From Cryptomeria japonica (lineage: Eukaryota; Streptophyta; Pinopsida; Cupressales; Cupressaceae), in the NCBI RefSeq assembly GCF_030272615.1, contig NC_081405.1:605290177-605354176 (forward strand): a stretch of DNA of 64,000 nt. Direction: 5' to 3'. Within the stretch, counting starts at the first letter, position 1. The number at the start of each line of letters is the position of its first letter. The notes beneath the pieces are model-generated. The model saw nothing but the letters and a program-made list of their open reading frames with translations. It did no database searches and was not told the origin of the DNA. Made by a program: the position numbers and the translations under genes. Of this stretch, positions 11,100 to 24,719 are shown piece by piece.

Positions 11100-14000
11100 T
11101 CCTAAGGGGTCATAGGACACCATATGACCCCTTAGGACACCATGCGACCCATAATGACACCATATTGTGGCCTAAGGGGTCATAGGACACCATTTGACCC
11201 CTTAGGACACCATACAACCCATAACGACACCATATTGTGTCCTAAGGGGTCATATGGTGTGCTAAGGGGTCATAGGACACAATATGACCCCTTACGACAC
11301 TATGACCCTTAACAACCCCAGATTGTGTCCTAAGGGGTCATATGGTGTCCTAAAGGGTCATAGGACACAATATGACCCCTCACGACATTATGACCCTTAA
11401 CAACCCCATATTGTGTCCTAAGGGGTCATATGGTGTCCTAAAGGGTCATATGGTGTCCTAAGGGGTCATAGGACACCAGATGACCCCTTAGGACACCATG
11501 TGACCCCTTAGAACACCATATAGTGTCATTATGGGTCATATGGTGTCCTAAGGGGTCATATGGTGTCCTAATGGATCATATAGTATCCTATGACCCCTTA
11601 GGACACCATATAACCCCTTATGTGTCGTCAAGGTTCACATTGAGTCCCAAGGGGTCATATGGTGTCCTATGACCCCTTAGGACACTATATGACCCCTTAG
11701 GACACCATATGATGTCATTATGGGTCGTATGGTGTCCTAAGCAGTCATTAGGTGTCTTATGATCCCTTAGAACACCATATGACCCCTTAGGACACCATAC
11801 GACCCATAATGACAACATAAGGTGTCCTAAGGGATCATATTGTGTCTTAAGGGGTCATAACACACCATATGACCCGTTAAGACACAATATGATCCCTAAC
11901 GACACCTAAGGGGTCATATGGTGTCCTAAGGGGTAATATGACACTATATGACCCCTTAGGACACCATATGACCCATAACAACACCATATTGTGTCCTGAG
12001 GGGTCATATGGTGTCCTAAGGGGTCATAGGACACCATATGACCCCTTACGACACCATAAAACCCATAACGACACCATATTGTGTCCTAAGGCATCATATG
12101 GTGTCCTAATGGGTCATAAGACACCATATGACCCCTTAGGACATGACCACTAACGATACCCAAGGGGTCATATGGTGTCCTAATGGGTCATAGGACACCA
12201 TATGACCTCTTAGGTTACCATAGGAAACATAACCACCCCATATGGTGTCCTAAGTAGTGATAGGACACCATATGACCCCTTAGGACACCATACAATCCAT
12301 AATGACACCATATGGTGTCTTAATGGTTCATAGGACACCATATGACCCCTAAGGTGTCGTTAGGGGTCATATTGTGTCCTAAGGGATCATATAGTGTCCT
12401 ATGACCCCTTAGTACACCATCAGGTGTCGGTATGGTTCGTATGGTGTCCTATGACCCCTTAGGACACCATATCACCCCCTAGTACACCATATGGTGTCAG
12501 TATGGTCCTATGGTATCTAATGATCCCTTAGGACACAATATGACCCCTTAGGACACCATACAACCCATAATGACAACATAAGGTGTCCTAAGTGGTCATA
12601 TGGTGTCTTAAGGGGTCATAACACACCATATGACCCGTTAAGACACAATATGATCCCTAACAACACCTCAGGGATCATATGGTGTCCTAAGGGGTCATGG
12701 GACACCATATGATCCCTTAGGACACCATACGACCTATAATGACACCATATTGTGTCCTAAGGGGTCATATCATGTCCTAAGGGGTCATAGGACACTATAT
12801 GACCCCTTAGGACACCATACAACCCATAACGACATTGTATTGTGTCCTAAGGGGTCATATGGTGTCCTAAGGGGTTACAAGACATCATATGACCCCTTAG
12901 GACACCATATGACCCATAACGACAACATATTGTATCATAAGGGGTCATATAGTGTCATAAGGGGTCATTGGACACAATATGACCCCTTACGACACTATGA
13001 CCCTTAACAAACCTATATTGTGTCCTAAGAGGTCATATGGTGTCCTAAGGGGTCTTAGGACACAATATGACCCATCATGACACTATGACCCTTAACAACC
13101 CCATATTGAGTCCTAAGTGATCATATGGTGTCCTAAGGGGTCATAGGACACCAGATGACCCCTTAAGACACCATGTGACCCCTTAGAACACCATATAGTG
13201 TCATTATGGGTCATATGGTGTCCTAAGGGGTCATATGGTGTCCTAATGGGTCATATAGTGTCTTATGACCCCTTCGGACACCATATAAGCCCTTACATGT
13301 TGTTAGGGTTCATATTATGTCCTAAGGGGTCATATGGTGTCCTATGACCCCTTAGGACACTATATGACCCCTTAGGACACCATATGGTGTCATTATGGGT
13401 CATATGGTTTCCTAAGTGGTCATTAGGTGTCTTAGGATCCCTTAGGACACCATATGACCCCTTAGGACACCAGACAACCCATAATGACAACATAAGGTGT
13501 GCTTAGGGGTCATATTGTGTCTTAAGGGGTCATAACACACTATATGACCTGTTAAGACACAATATGATCCCTAACAACACCTAAGGGGTCATCTAGTGGC
13601 CTAAGGGGTCATAAGACACCATATGACCCCTTAGGACACCATACAACCCATAACGACACCATATTGTGTCTTAAGGGGTCATATGGTGTCTAAAGGGGTC
13701 ATAGAACACCATATGAGCCCTTATGACACCATACAACCCATAACAACACCGTATTATGTCCTAAAGGGTCATATGGTGTCCTAAGGGGTCATAGGACACC
13801 ATATGACACCTTAGGAAACAAGATGACCCCTAACAACACCTAAGGGGTCATATGGTGTCCTAATGGGTCATAGGACACCATATGACCTCTTAGGTTACCA
13901 TAGGACCCATAACGACACCATATGGTGTCCTAAGTGGTCATAGGACACCATATGACCCCTTAGGACACCATACAACCCATAACTACACCATATGGTGTCT

Positions 14001-17000
14001 TAATGGGTCATAGGACACCATATGACCCCTTAGGTTTCGTTAGGGGTCATATTGTGTCCTAAGGGGTCATATGGTGTACTCTAACCCCTTAGGACACCAT
14101 ATGACCCCTTAGTACACCATATGGTGTCTGTATGGTTTGTATGGTGTCCTATGACCCCTTAGGACACCATATGACTCCCTAGTACACCATATGGTGTCAC
14201 TATGGTCCTATGGTGTTTAATGATCCCTTAGGACACCATATGACCCCTTAGGACACCATACGACCCATAATGACAACATAAGGTGTCCTAAGGGGTCATA
14301 TGGTGTCTTAATGGGTCATAACACACCATATGATCCATTAAGACACAATATGATCCCTAACAACACCTAATGGATCATATGGTGTCCTAAGGGGTCATGG
14401 GACACCATATAACCCCTTAAGACACCATATGACCTATAACAACACCATATTGTGTCCTAAGGGGTCATATGGTGTCCTAAGGGGTTATAGGACACCATAT
14501 GACCCCTTAGGACACCATATGACCCATAACGACAACATATTGTATCATAAGGGGTCATATGGTGTCCTTAGGGGTCATAGGACACAATATGACCCCTTAC
14601 GACACTATGACCCTTAACAACCCCATATTGTGTCCTAACGGGTCGTATGGTGTCCTAAGGGGTCATAGGACACAATATGACCCCTCATGACACTATGACC
14701 CTTAACAACCCCATATTGTGTCCTAAGGGGTCATATGGTGTCCTAAGGGGTCATAAGACACCAGATGACCCCTTAGGACACCATGTGACCTCTTAGAACA
14801 CCATATAGTGTTGTTATGGGTCATATGTTGTCCTAAGGGGTCATATGGTGTCCTAACGGGTCATATAGTGTCCTATGACCCCTTAGAACACCATATAACC
14901 CCTTATGTGTCGTTAGGGCTCACATTGTGTCCTAATGGGTCATATCATGGTGTCCTATGACCCCTTGGGACACTATATGACCGCTTAGGACACCATATGG
15001 TGTCATTATGGGTCGTATGGTTTCCTAAGTGATCATTAGGTATCTAATGATCTCTTAGAACACCATATGTCCCCTTAGGACACCATAAGACCCATAATGA
15101 CAACATAAGGTGTCCTAAGGGGTCATATTGTGTCTTAAGGGGTTATAACACACCATATGACCCGTTAAGACACAATATGATCCCTAACAACACTTAAGGG
15201 GTCATATGGTGTCCTAAGGGGTCATAGGACACCATATGACCCCTTAGGACACCATACGACCCATAAAGACACCATATTGTGTCCTAAAGGGTCATATGGT
15301 GTCCTAAGGGGTCATAGGACACCATATGACCCCTTACAACACCATACAACCCATAACAACACCATATTGTGTCCTAAGGCATCATATGGTGTCCTAAGGG
15401 GTCATAAGACACCATATGACCCCTTAGGACATGACCTAACGACACCTAAGGGGTCATATGTTGGCCTAATGGGTCACAAGACACCATATGACCTCTTAGG
15501 TTACCATAGGACCCATAACAACACCATATGGTGTCCTAAGTGGTCATAGGACACCATATGACCCCTTAGGACACCATACAACCCATAATGACACCTTATG
15601 GTGTCTTAATGGGTCATAGGACACCATATGACCCCTAAGGTATTGTTAGGGGTCATATTGTGTCCTAAGGGGTCATATGGTGTCTTATGACCCCTTAGGA
15701 CACCATATGACCCCTTAGTACACCATATGGTGTTGATATGGTGCATATGGTTTCTTATGACCCCTTAGGACACCATATCACCCCTAGTACACCATATGGT
15801 GTTAGTATGGTCCTATGGTATCTGATGATCCCTTAAGACACCATATGACTTGCTAGGACACCATACGACTCATAATGACACCATAAGGTGTCCTAAGGGG
15901 TCATATGGTGTCTTAAGGGGTCATAACACACCATATGACATGTTAAGACAAAATATGATTCCTAACAACACCTAAGGTATCATATTGTGTCCTAAGGGGT
16001 CATGGGACACCATATGACCCCTTAGGACAACATACAACCCATAATGACACCATATTGTGTCCTAAGGGGTCATATGGTGTCCTAAGGGGTCATAGGACAG
16101 CATATGACCCCTTTGGACACCATACAACCCATAATGACACCCTATTGTCTCCTAAGGGGTAATATGGTGTCCTAAGGGATTATAGGACACCATATGACCC
16201 CTTAGAACACCATACGACCCATAACGATAACATATTATATCATAAAGGGTCATATGGTGCCCTAAGGGGTCATAGGACACAATATGACCCCTTACGACAC
16301 TATGACCCTTAACAACCCCATATTGTGTCCTAAGGGGTCATACGATGTCCTAAGGGGTCATAGGACACAATATGACCCCTCACGACATTATGACCCTTAA
16401 GAACCCCATATTGTTTCCTAAGGGGTCATATGGTGTCCTAAGGGGTCATAGGACACCAAATGACCCCTTAGGACACCATGTGACCCCTTAGAACACCATA
16501 TAGTGTCGTTATGGGTCATATGGTGTCCTAAGGGGTCATATGGTGTCCTAACAGGCCATATAGTGTTCTATGACCCCTTAGGACACTATATAACCCCTTA
16601 TGTGTTGTAAGGGTTCACATTTTGTCCTAATGGGTCGTATGGTGTTCTATGACCCATTAGGATACTATATGACCCCTTAGTACACCACATGGTGTCATTA
16701 TGGGTTGTATGGTGTCCTAAGTGGTCATTAGGTGTCTTATGATCCCTTAGGACACCATATGACCCCTTAAGACACCATACGGCCCATAATGACAACAAAC
16801 AGTATCCTAAGGGGTCATATTGTGTCTTAAGGGGTCATAACACACCATATGACCTGTTAAGACACAATATGATCCCTAATGATACCTAAGGGGTCATAAG
16901 ACACCATATGACCCCTTAGGACACCATACGACTCATAACAACACCATATTGTGTCCTAAGGGGTCATATGGTGTCCTAATGGGTCATAGGACACCGTATG

Positions 17001-18250
17001 ACCCCTTACGACACCATACAACCCATAATGACACCATATTGTGTCCTAAGGGGTCATATGGTGTCCTAAGGGGTCGTAGGACACCATATAACCCCTTAGG
17101 ACACAACATGACCCCTAACGACACCTAAAGGGTCATATGGTGTCCTAATGGGTCATAGGACACCATATGACCTCTTAGGTTACCATAGGACCCATAACGA
17201 CACCATATGGTGTCCTAAGTGGTCATTGGACACCATATAACCCCTTAGGACACCATTTAACTCATAACGACACCATATGGTGTCTTAATAGGTCATAGGA
17301 CACCATATGACCCCTTAGGTTTTGTTAGGGGTCATATTGTGTCCTAAGGGGTCATATGGTGTACTATGACCCTTTAGGACACCATATGACCCCTTAGTAC
17401 ACCATATGGTGTCGGTATGGTTCGCATTGTGTCTTATGACCCCTTAGGACACCATATGACCCCCTAGTACACCATATGGTGTCAGTATGGTCCTATGGTG
17501 TTTGATGATCCCTTAGGACCTCATATTACCCCTTAGGACACCATATGAACCATAATGACAACATAAGGTGTCCTAAGGTGTCATATGGTGTCTTAATGGG
17601 TCATAACATACCATATGACCCATTAAGACACAATATGATCCCTAACAACACCTAAGGGATCATATGGTGTCCTAAGGGGTCATGGGACACCATATGACCC
17701 CTTAGGACACCATATGACCCATAACAACACCATATTGTGTCCTAAGGGGTCATATGGTGTCCTAAGGGGACATAAGACACCACATGACCCCTTAGGACAC
17801 CATATAACCCATAACGACACCATATTGTGTCCTAAGGGGTCATAGAACACCATATGACCCCTTAGGACACCATACGACCCATAACGACAACATATTGTAT
17901 CCTAAGGGGTCATAGGACACAATATGACCCCTTATGACACTATGACCCTTAACAACCCCATATTGTGTCCTAAGGGGTCATATAGTGTCCAAAGGGGTCA
18001 TAGGACACAATATGACCCCTCACGACACTATGACCCTTAACAACCCCATATTGTGTCCTAAGGGGTCATAGGACACAATCTGACCCCTTAGGACACCATG
18101 TGACCCCTTAGAACACCATATAGTGTTGTTATGAGTCATATAATGTCCTAAAGGGTCATATGGTGTTCTAAAGGGTCATATGGTGTCTTAATGAGTCATA
18201 TAGTGTCCTAATGGGTCATATAGTGTCCTATGACCCCTTAGGACACCATA
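11100..18250. repeat. Satellite of 20-bp units in both orientations, with an order of about 1.65 kb above
   Basis: Built from GGTGTCCTAAGGGGTCATAT and its complement ATATGACCCCTTAGGACACC, about 350 units by length. Runs in one orientation switch to the other every few units, so the array is full of perfect or near-perfect inverted repeats. Landmarks (the stretch with TGTGTCGTTAGGGTTCACAT) recur at about 11621, 13297, 14906 and 16601, showing a higher-order unit of 1.61-1.70 kb repeated about four times. The array starts abruptly after a pyrimidine tract and ends at GACACCATATTCCCCCC. Open frames inside it are by-products of the repeat. Confidence 0.95.
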
Positions 18251-19184
18251 TTCCCCCCTCCCTCCATATCTCACCCTCCATCCTTACCTCATATGGTTTA
18301 GTATATTGGGTTATAGGGTCTATGGTTATTGTATAGGGTCAAGGATTTAGCATATTGGGTCATACGATCTAGGGTATTTGTTATAGGTTTTAAATGGTTT
18401 AATTTTTATGGTCGTGGCTATCAAACTATAGGGTATAGAGTATAAATTATAGGGTATAAAATAGAAATTTATCAAAGGTTAAAAAATTTCAATGGAAGTC
18501 ATTTGGCGCTAGCCAAATGAGCTGCACTAAAAAATGGTTATATGGGACCCTTGACCCTTGACCCGTGATCCAAGCCCACATTCTCTCATTTTTTTTGCTT
18601 TTTGTGCATGATTAGACAAAAAATTGCTTTTTGCATGGTGTTGACATTTTATGCAAGGTTATTTTATACATTCCATCAGCTCTCCACCACCTTTTTTTTC
18701 ATTTGGCAACATCAAAGAGGAAGAACATAGTTTTTTTTATCAAATTTGAATAATTGAGGTAATATTTTCTTGTTTTTAGAATTCAAATACTTATTAAGTG
18801 TTATTTTGTTTAAATGTTAGAATAAAAGTGTTTTGTCAAAATTGATTATAATCCTATTAGATTAACATTAGTTTTAACAATGCATTTGAAGGAAGTTGCA
18901 TAAGAAAATTATTTGTTTAGTGGTTTAAAACAAAATTTGCAGTTTCATACATCCTTTTTAAGATCTTATGAAATAATTTTAAAAAGGAATACATGAAATA
19001 ATTTTAATTTCATATATCCATTTTAACATATGCATAATTAGGACAATCATAGATGCATTAGGATTGTCCTAACATAATTAGGGCAGTCATAGATGCATTA
19101 GGACTGCCCCTTACGCCTCTTGAAATCTCTTTATGAATTAAATTTATTCTCTTTTATGTGCATGTACATGTAGAAATCATCATC
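18251..19184. other. Non-coding region between satellite and transposase gene
   Basis: AT-rich. Holds the fifth ATTTGG-N6-CCAAAT site (18501-18518) and the twin hairpins at 19039-19111. It may contain the transposase promoter and 5' leader, but I cannot place them. Confidence 0.5.
19039..19111 (+). repeat. Two tandem hairpins with matching base-pair changes
   Basis: Two 40-bp copies, each an inverted repeat around the loop ATAGATGCATTAG. Stem 1 is GGACAATC/GATTGTCC (41-48 with 62-69 of the 19000s), stem 2 is GGGCAGTC/GACTGCCC (81-88 with 102-109). At two positions an A-T pair in copy 1 is a G-C pair in copy 2. They end 74 bp before the transposase ATG. Confidence 0.75.
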
Positions 19185-20057
19185 ATGTCGAGGAAATGAC
19201 CAAAAAATGTAACACCAGAAGAGCGTGAAGCTAAGAATGCAAAAAAAAGAGAAGGAATGAAGCAACTTCATGAAGCAAGGAAATTGAATACCATAGAAGA
19301 AGAGGTGTCAATTGAAGAGGAACATGAAATATCCATCCAATCTAAGAGAGAGACAGAATTGGCCACACAAAGGCAACAGATGCAAAACCTTTGTGCAATG
19401 AGACAATTGAATCCTGAGGTTGAGAGCATGTCTACCACAATTCAAGTTGAAGGAAACCCATATCTTACATCTCAAGTTGAAGGGACACCATCTCTTATTG
19501 GCACACCGTTGGCATCTACAACATCTCATATTGAATGCACTCCCTCTATGACATTTGACATTGCAAGTACTTCATTATTGACATCAAGTATTGGAGCTAC
19601 ACCAGCTTGTACACCTCAATTTCAAGGTATGTCATCATTTTCATCTTTGGTTGAAGGTATGCCACCTATCCCTAATGTTGTTGAAATTCCTAATCTTGAG
19701 GTAACTCAAATTTTCAGAACACCTCCTAGAGTTTTGCATAGAAAGCCTAAGTATTTAATTGATATTGATGCTAATTTTTTGAAACCAATGGTTGACAAGA
19801 TTCTGAAGCATACTTGTCAAAGACATGCTAACCAGATATGGAAAATATTTTTTGAGCCTTTAAATGAGACAAGAAGATGTCAAATATTTGTTGAAATGAT
19901 GAGAAATCTGAAATTTAGGCCCATAATTAATATTCTTAGGCTAAGAACATCGATTGAATCAAGCGACAAATCAATTGTGAAGAATCTGATGAATGCATAT
20001 GGTACTATTGGTTCTAACTCATGCACAAAAGATAGTAATGCCACATGACATGTCATT
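19185..20057 (+). pseudogene. Transposase gene, 5' segment
   Basis: ATG at 19185 opens MSRK, then TGA at 19197-19199 (a C-to-T change from CGA would give Arg), then PKNVTPEEREAKNAKKREGM and an open frame to 20045. The N-terminal part is basic and coiled, with an EEE-rich segment; the middle (19430-19700) is a Thr/Ser/Pro-rich linker with repeats like SQVEGTPSL. From 19740 the sequence is compact and helical and may be the start of the DNA-binding part. The frame continues on the far side of the nested Copia element at 27251. The gene is dead. Confidence 0.65.
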
Positions 20058-21280
20058 TGATGAATACTAAGAGGGGGGGTGAATTAGCATACCAAAAAAT
20101 ACTGAACTCAAACACTTTATCAGTCTAGTAGTAAACCGGTATAACTATTTAACTAACAAACCAGTTAACACAAATGCAAACCAAATAGCAAGTAAGGCAT
20201 TCACCCACAGAAGCACAATCACCATAACACAAGAGATTTTGATGTGGAAACCCAAATGGGAAAACCCACGGTGAGATGAAACTCACAAGTAACTATCTAC
20301 ATAATAGTAACCAGACCGATTAAGGTCAGACCGGTTAAGGTCATACAATGTTCTTCACCAGAATAGATCCTGTTAGGAATCTCAATCTCTATTAGGAGAT
20401 AAGTCCAATTAAAGACTACCTTGTGAGAGGATTTTAGATCCACAGATGTGAATCACTTTGTTAGAGGATTTACAAAGGCTTTTCTGGGCCTACCCAGTTA
20501 AGGGTTTCTGACTTGTCAAAGATGTGAGTAATCAACAAGTGAATGATCTAGCAAATGGCACAGTCTGCTTGATTAGATCCATGGTAGCTCATTGCTAATG
20601 CATTTCAGCATTACTTCAGTCTTCAGTAAATTCACACTTTTTTACAGCACACAGACTTGATCTTCTCTGTTAAGATCGCACATACAAGAACTCATCAACC
20701 ACCAAAAATAAACCTAACAGCTCTCTCTAAAACCCTAGACATGATGTCCTTAAAAGGAATCTCATTTCATGTCGGTCCAATAGGATTACATTGCAATTTC
20801 CTAGGTTCATTGTATCTAGACACATTTGGTAACATGACACAAAATCACCATCAAAGTGTCGGTGGATGGTAACTCATCATAAAAATATACCGGTTGGTAA
20901 CTCATCGCAGAGTATTACCGGTTTATAGAACTTTACCGATTACCAGTTGATAAGTCAGAGTAATACTGGTTTAACTATTAAACAGATTACCGGTTTGACA
21001 AAAATGAAGACTGGGAAAATAATAACTACTGCTCTTAGTTGCTTTGCTATGTTTCACTTGAGATCCTCGAACTGCTTGAGGTCATCATGCCGCTTGAGAT
21101 CTTTATGCCACTTGAGATCAGTAAACACTTTCTGCAAAACACTGATAGTCTAAAGACTAAACATAATACCGGTTTGGAATAAATACCGGTTGAGCATAAT
21201 TCATACATTCAAAAAGTGATCTCATAGCAAGTGTGTGTCCATCAATGACAATCACAACATAATCATCAAAAATGCCAACA
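20058..21280 (-). repeat. 3' LTR of the nested pol-less Copia element (1223 bp)
   Basis: Runs from TGATGAATACTAAGAGGGGG to AATGCCAACA and matches 26053-27250 over its whole length. It has a small extra repeat, GACCGGTTAAGGTCA type, near 20320-20345. The distal part (20880-21195) holds many ACCGGT-like hexamers. The polypurine tract of the element abuts it at 21281. Confidence 0.9.
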
Positions 21281-21560
21281 ATCTCCCCCTTTGGCATTGA
21301 TGGCAACACTTAGGAAAAATTTTGACATCTAAGTGTTTTACAAAAATAATATGCCATAATAAAAAATACTCCCCCTAAGTATATACACTATCCTTTTGCA
21401 GAAAATACAATGTATACTACTTCCTTACAGAGATAAACATGAGAGTATACATAGCATGCATAAAAATTTTAAATGCCAGTATACCAGAATACTTCTCCCC
21501 CTTTACCAACAATGACAAACTACAGCTGAATAACCCCTGTTTCTATTAGCTGAATAAATG
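21281..21560 (-). other. Polypurine tracts and non-coding tail of the nested Copia element
   Basis: On the + strand ATCTCCCCCTTTGGCATTGA touches the LTR, with more CTCCCCCT tracts near 21371 and 21492. On the - strand these are AGGGGGAG polypurine tracts, as at 4769-4884 and 60797-60970. Confidence 0.75.
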
Positions 21561-24290
21561 TTTATGACAATAAAGAGTGAAACTTGTCAAAAACAAATTT
21601 AAAGTCCTGCATAAATTGCTTCATGGATAATGACCATGACTCAAGTAATGAGGTAGCAACCTCACTCTCCATTTGCATCTGGGATACTTGTTCCTCCATG
21701 GCGTCCAAGGTACTCATCACTTGAGTAACCATCAAGGCATCTAGATTGAGATAGCACTTTTGAAGTATTTGCAGTCTTAGTAGTAGAACCCGTTGTAGTT
21801 CCTGCAAATCCTTGGTCTAGTTGCTAATCTCCAAATCAATTCTTGCAGCCTGAAGTTGAAACCGGTGAATGGTTTGCCCATAAGCGGTAAAGGAATCACA
21901 TGGCATCTTGAAGGTTCTTATGAATGTCTGCAAATCAGTTTGTAGTTTGTCTTTCTAGGCAAGCACATCATCACAAAATATATGGGGTTGACATATCTTA
22001 CTGAGTAGTAATTTCCCCTCATCCATTGCATCTCTGATGTCCTTCTGTGCCTTCTGCAAATCAGATCAGAGCTCATGTAAATTTTTCACCAAGGCAGTGT
22101 TCAAAGCCTTTTGATGCTCCTTCTTGGCATTCGCTTTAGCAACCTCTTCCAGGCTTTGTACCTGGTCCTCCACAACTGTGCATAAGAGTTTCAACTGAGC
22201 CAGAGAGGAATCAGTACTAGGGAGGTTGGTACCGAGTATCAAACTGGTAAGAGTGTCCACCGCAGCTTGGATCACATCTTGCTCCTTCTTCCTCCTTATC
22301 ACCTCCAGGCATTCTTGAGAAAGCTTAATGCTCTGCAATAGCTCCAATTCGTTTGCAGATTAGAGATCAATGGGACTAGTAATATCAGCCAGTTTGGCTT
22401 GACTACCGGTTGCCTTTGGAGTCTCCACTTGAGTTCTTTGCGTTGCTTCCTCCTTCTCTTTTTCTCTTAGCTTGTCTTCTTTTGCCTTCTTTTTCTCCTC
22501 TTCCTCTATTTTTCTTTTCTCTTCTTCTTCTTTCCACTTCACTTCATCCTCATCCTTCTTCTTCTTCTCCTCTTCTTTCTTCCTCTTCTCCTCTTCCTTT
22601 CTCTTCTCCTCTGCCTATTTCTTTTCTTCTTCCTTCTCCACTTCCTTCTTCTTTTTCTCTTCCTCTTGTCTCTTTTCTTCTTCCTTCCATTTCTTTTCCA
22701 CTTCCTTCTCTTGTATCTTATTTTCCTCTTTTTTCCTCATGTCCTCTTCCTATTTCCTCTTTTCTTCTTCTTTTCTCTTTGCCTCTTCATCTGCTTGTTT
22801 CTTCTTTCCTTCTTCCTATTGCTTCTTCTCTTCTCAGCATCATTAAAATCATCAAAGCACTCTTTCAAATCACCAAGAACTTTTCTTCTAATACTCTTAA
22901 TGTGTGAAAGGTTTGTAGGAGGAAATATCAATATTTACTAGTGTAGATGTTGTTGGTTCATTCTTTGTCTTTTTCCTCGTTTGCCTAGTCTTCTTAGGCT
23001 GTTCTTTAGACACAGTCTGGTGTGTTGTCTTTTGTCTTCTTCTTTCTCTCAAAGACTTTGGTAGGAGCAGCTTTCAATTTCTTCTTTGTTGGTGACCGCT
23101 TGGCCACTTTGGGACTTGTTGCGGTAGCTGGTATCGATACTGAAGGCACTGCCTTTCCCTTCTTTACTGAAGGTTCTTCAACCAGTGCAACCCTTTCCAA
23201 ATAGGTGCCAGTTTTCTTTGCCTTTGGATCAAGGGGCAAGGCGAGTAGGGTAGAGGCCTACCCATCTAGCATGTCATCCATTACCTCATATCCCATCAGT
23301 TCCACTTCTTCCTGTCTAGGCTCAACCGCCTCCATTATGCACTCATCAACTTTGATGGTGAAGCATATGTCATCTTCATATTTCTTGACAATATCACCTG
23401 ATATTCTCACTCTTTGGCTCATTTTGCATTTGAAATCATTAAAGTATTTGTTCATAACTTCTGGATAACCGGTTCCAACCGCTTGAAGGCTTTCCTTGAT
23501 TTACTTTGTAACCAGTTGGTCGGTAGACCACTGAATATCTCTGACTTCTGGGAAGTAACCTTGGAAGTAGAAGAACAACCCAACCAATAGTTGTCCAAAC
23601 TTAAATCTCAAGGAATTGTCATGTTTAATCGACTTCATGTTCACCAGAAGTTGCCTTTGCATACAGGTGCATAAGTCAAGTGATGCATCTTCCATGATCA
23701 TCCTATAGGCAACATTTATTGCTGTAGCAGAGACAGAGTTGATCCTTCTAGCATAAAATATTTGGTAACCTATTACCATGCAGGCATATTTGACCAGATC
23801 GTCCTTGATGGGATTGATGGTCATTCCCCATTGGTCACTCACAGAACCGGTGAGCTTGGTCATTTCCGTCTTATTGATCTTCCTTAGGGCTGGCACTTCA
23901 CCGACATTACAGAAACTGGTGACGACATGAATCGCTTCTAGTGTGATGTCATGTGTCCACTCTAAGTACATTTTATCACCATGCACTTTGCTCAGAATGA
24001 TGCAGATGTGATCATCTGAAAACTCTTCAAGGAAATAGACTGCATTGTGAAGCTTCTTCTTTTTCAGGATGATAAATTTCAATTTAATCTTCTTGTCCTT
24101 CCCAAAGAACAAACTCAACTGAGAATGGATTACAAGAGACCCTAAGTCTTCAATTTTACAGTCAATGTAATAGGAAATGCCTTCCTCCACTATAACACTA
24201 GTGGGTATTTGAGATAGGGCATTGTATTTTGCCTTCCGTTGGATGAAGTCTACTGAATCAATGGGTGCACTAGAGCTAGAGTGTAAATAG
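21561..24290 (-). pseudogene. aORF copy C (pol-less Copia element)
   Basis: Reads right to left from about 24290 (SSSSAPIDSVDFIQRKAKYN). The conserved N-terminal domain is the open segment 24190-23501, with VHGDKMYLEWTHDITLEAIH, KINKTEMTKLTGSVSDQWGM, MVIGYQIFYARRINSVSA, LDLCTCMQRQLLVN and FKFGQLLVGLFFYF. A shorter block at 23455-23258 has KMSQRVRISGDIVKKYEDDI, seen also in copy D. Next come a Lys-rich basic part (23239-23006), a very long Glu/Lys-rich helix (about 22850-22360) and C-terminal helical segments (22347-22066, 21807-21562). Stops or shifts separate these blocks. Copy C is clearly diverged from A and B and has a much longer charged helix. Function unknown. Confidence 0.75.
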
Positions 24291-24719
24291 AGAAATTTGA
24301 GAAATACCTTCGTAATTAGAAATTTAGGGCTTGCAAATTACACTTCGCCACACACTCCTTCGGTTGCTGAAATACCGCTTTGTGTTCTACACTTGATCGA
24401 TTGATATTAGCTTCATATTCTTCTTCAAGGTTTTGAAAATTCTTCGAATTGCAATCCAAATCACTTTTTGTTGCTCAGTATGTAAAAAATTCTTCGCTCG
24501 AGAACTGATAGGTGAAAAATGACTTAAAAAATCCTTTTAAACAAGTTCTCCACCTACCATAACAAATGCTCCACTATTAGCATGTAAACCCTAATTTGCC
24601 TTTTACCATTTCCGGTTTTCTACTAGTTGACAAATATCACATATAGGTTAAGGTCTTTTACCAGTGTAAACCAGGGGTTCGAAACATTTCACCGTTTGCT
24701 ACCCCTAAGCTTTTTTGAT
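24291..24719 (-). other. Spacer between gag-like ORF and aORF in the nested Copia element
   Basis: About 430 bp without a credible ORF, placed where the whole pol region would sit in an autonomous Copia element. No RT or integrase motif is visible on either strand. Confidence 0.6.

Noticed and set aside
11618-16798. Several open frames of 60-95 codons in the 20-bp satellite, with peptides such as CPKGSYGVLRGHRTPYDPLG
   Set aside because: A 20-bp unit read three times gives a 20-residue peptide repeat on either strand. The frames follow from the repeat and show no domain.
22410-22907. Ser/Phe/Leu-rich open frames on the + strand
   Set aside because: They are the complement of the Glu/Lys-rich coiled-coil region of aORF copy C, which reads sensibly on the - strand.
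23006-23239. Lys-rich segment as a separate histone-like gene
   Set aside because: It is in line with the basic region of the other aORF copies and is part of that protein.
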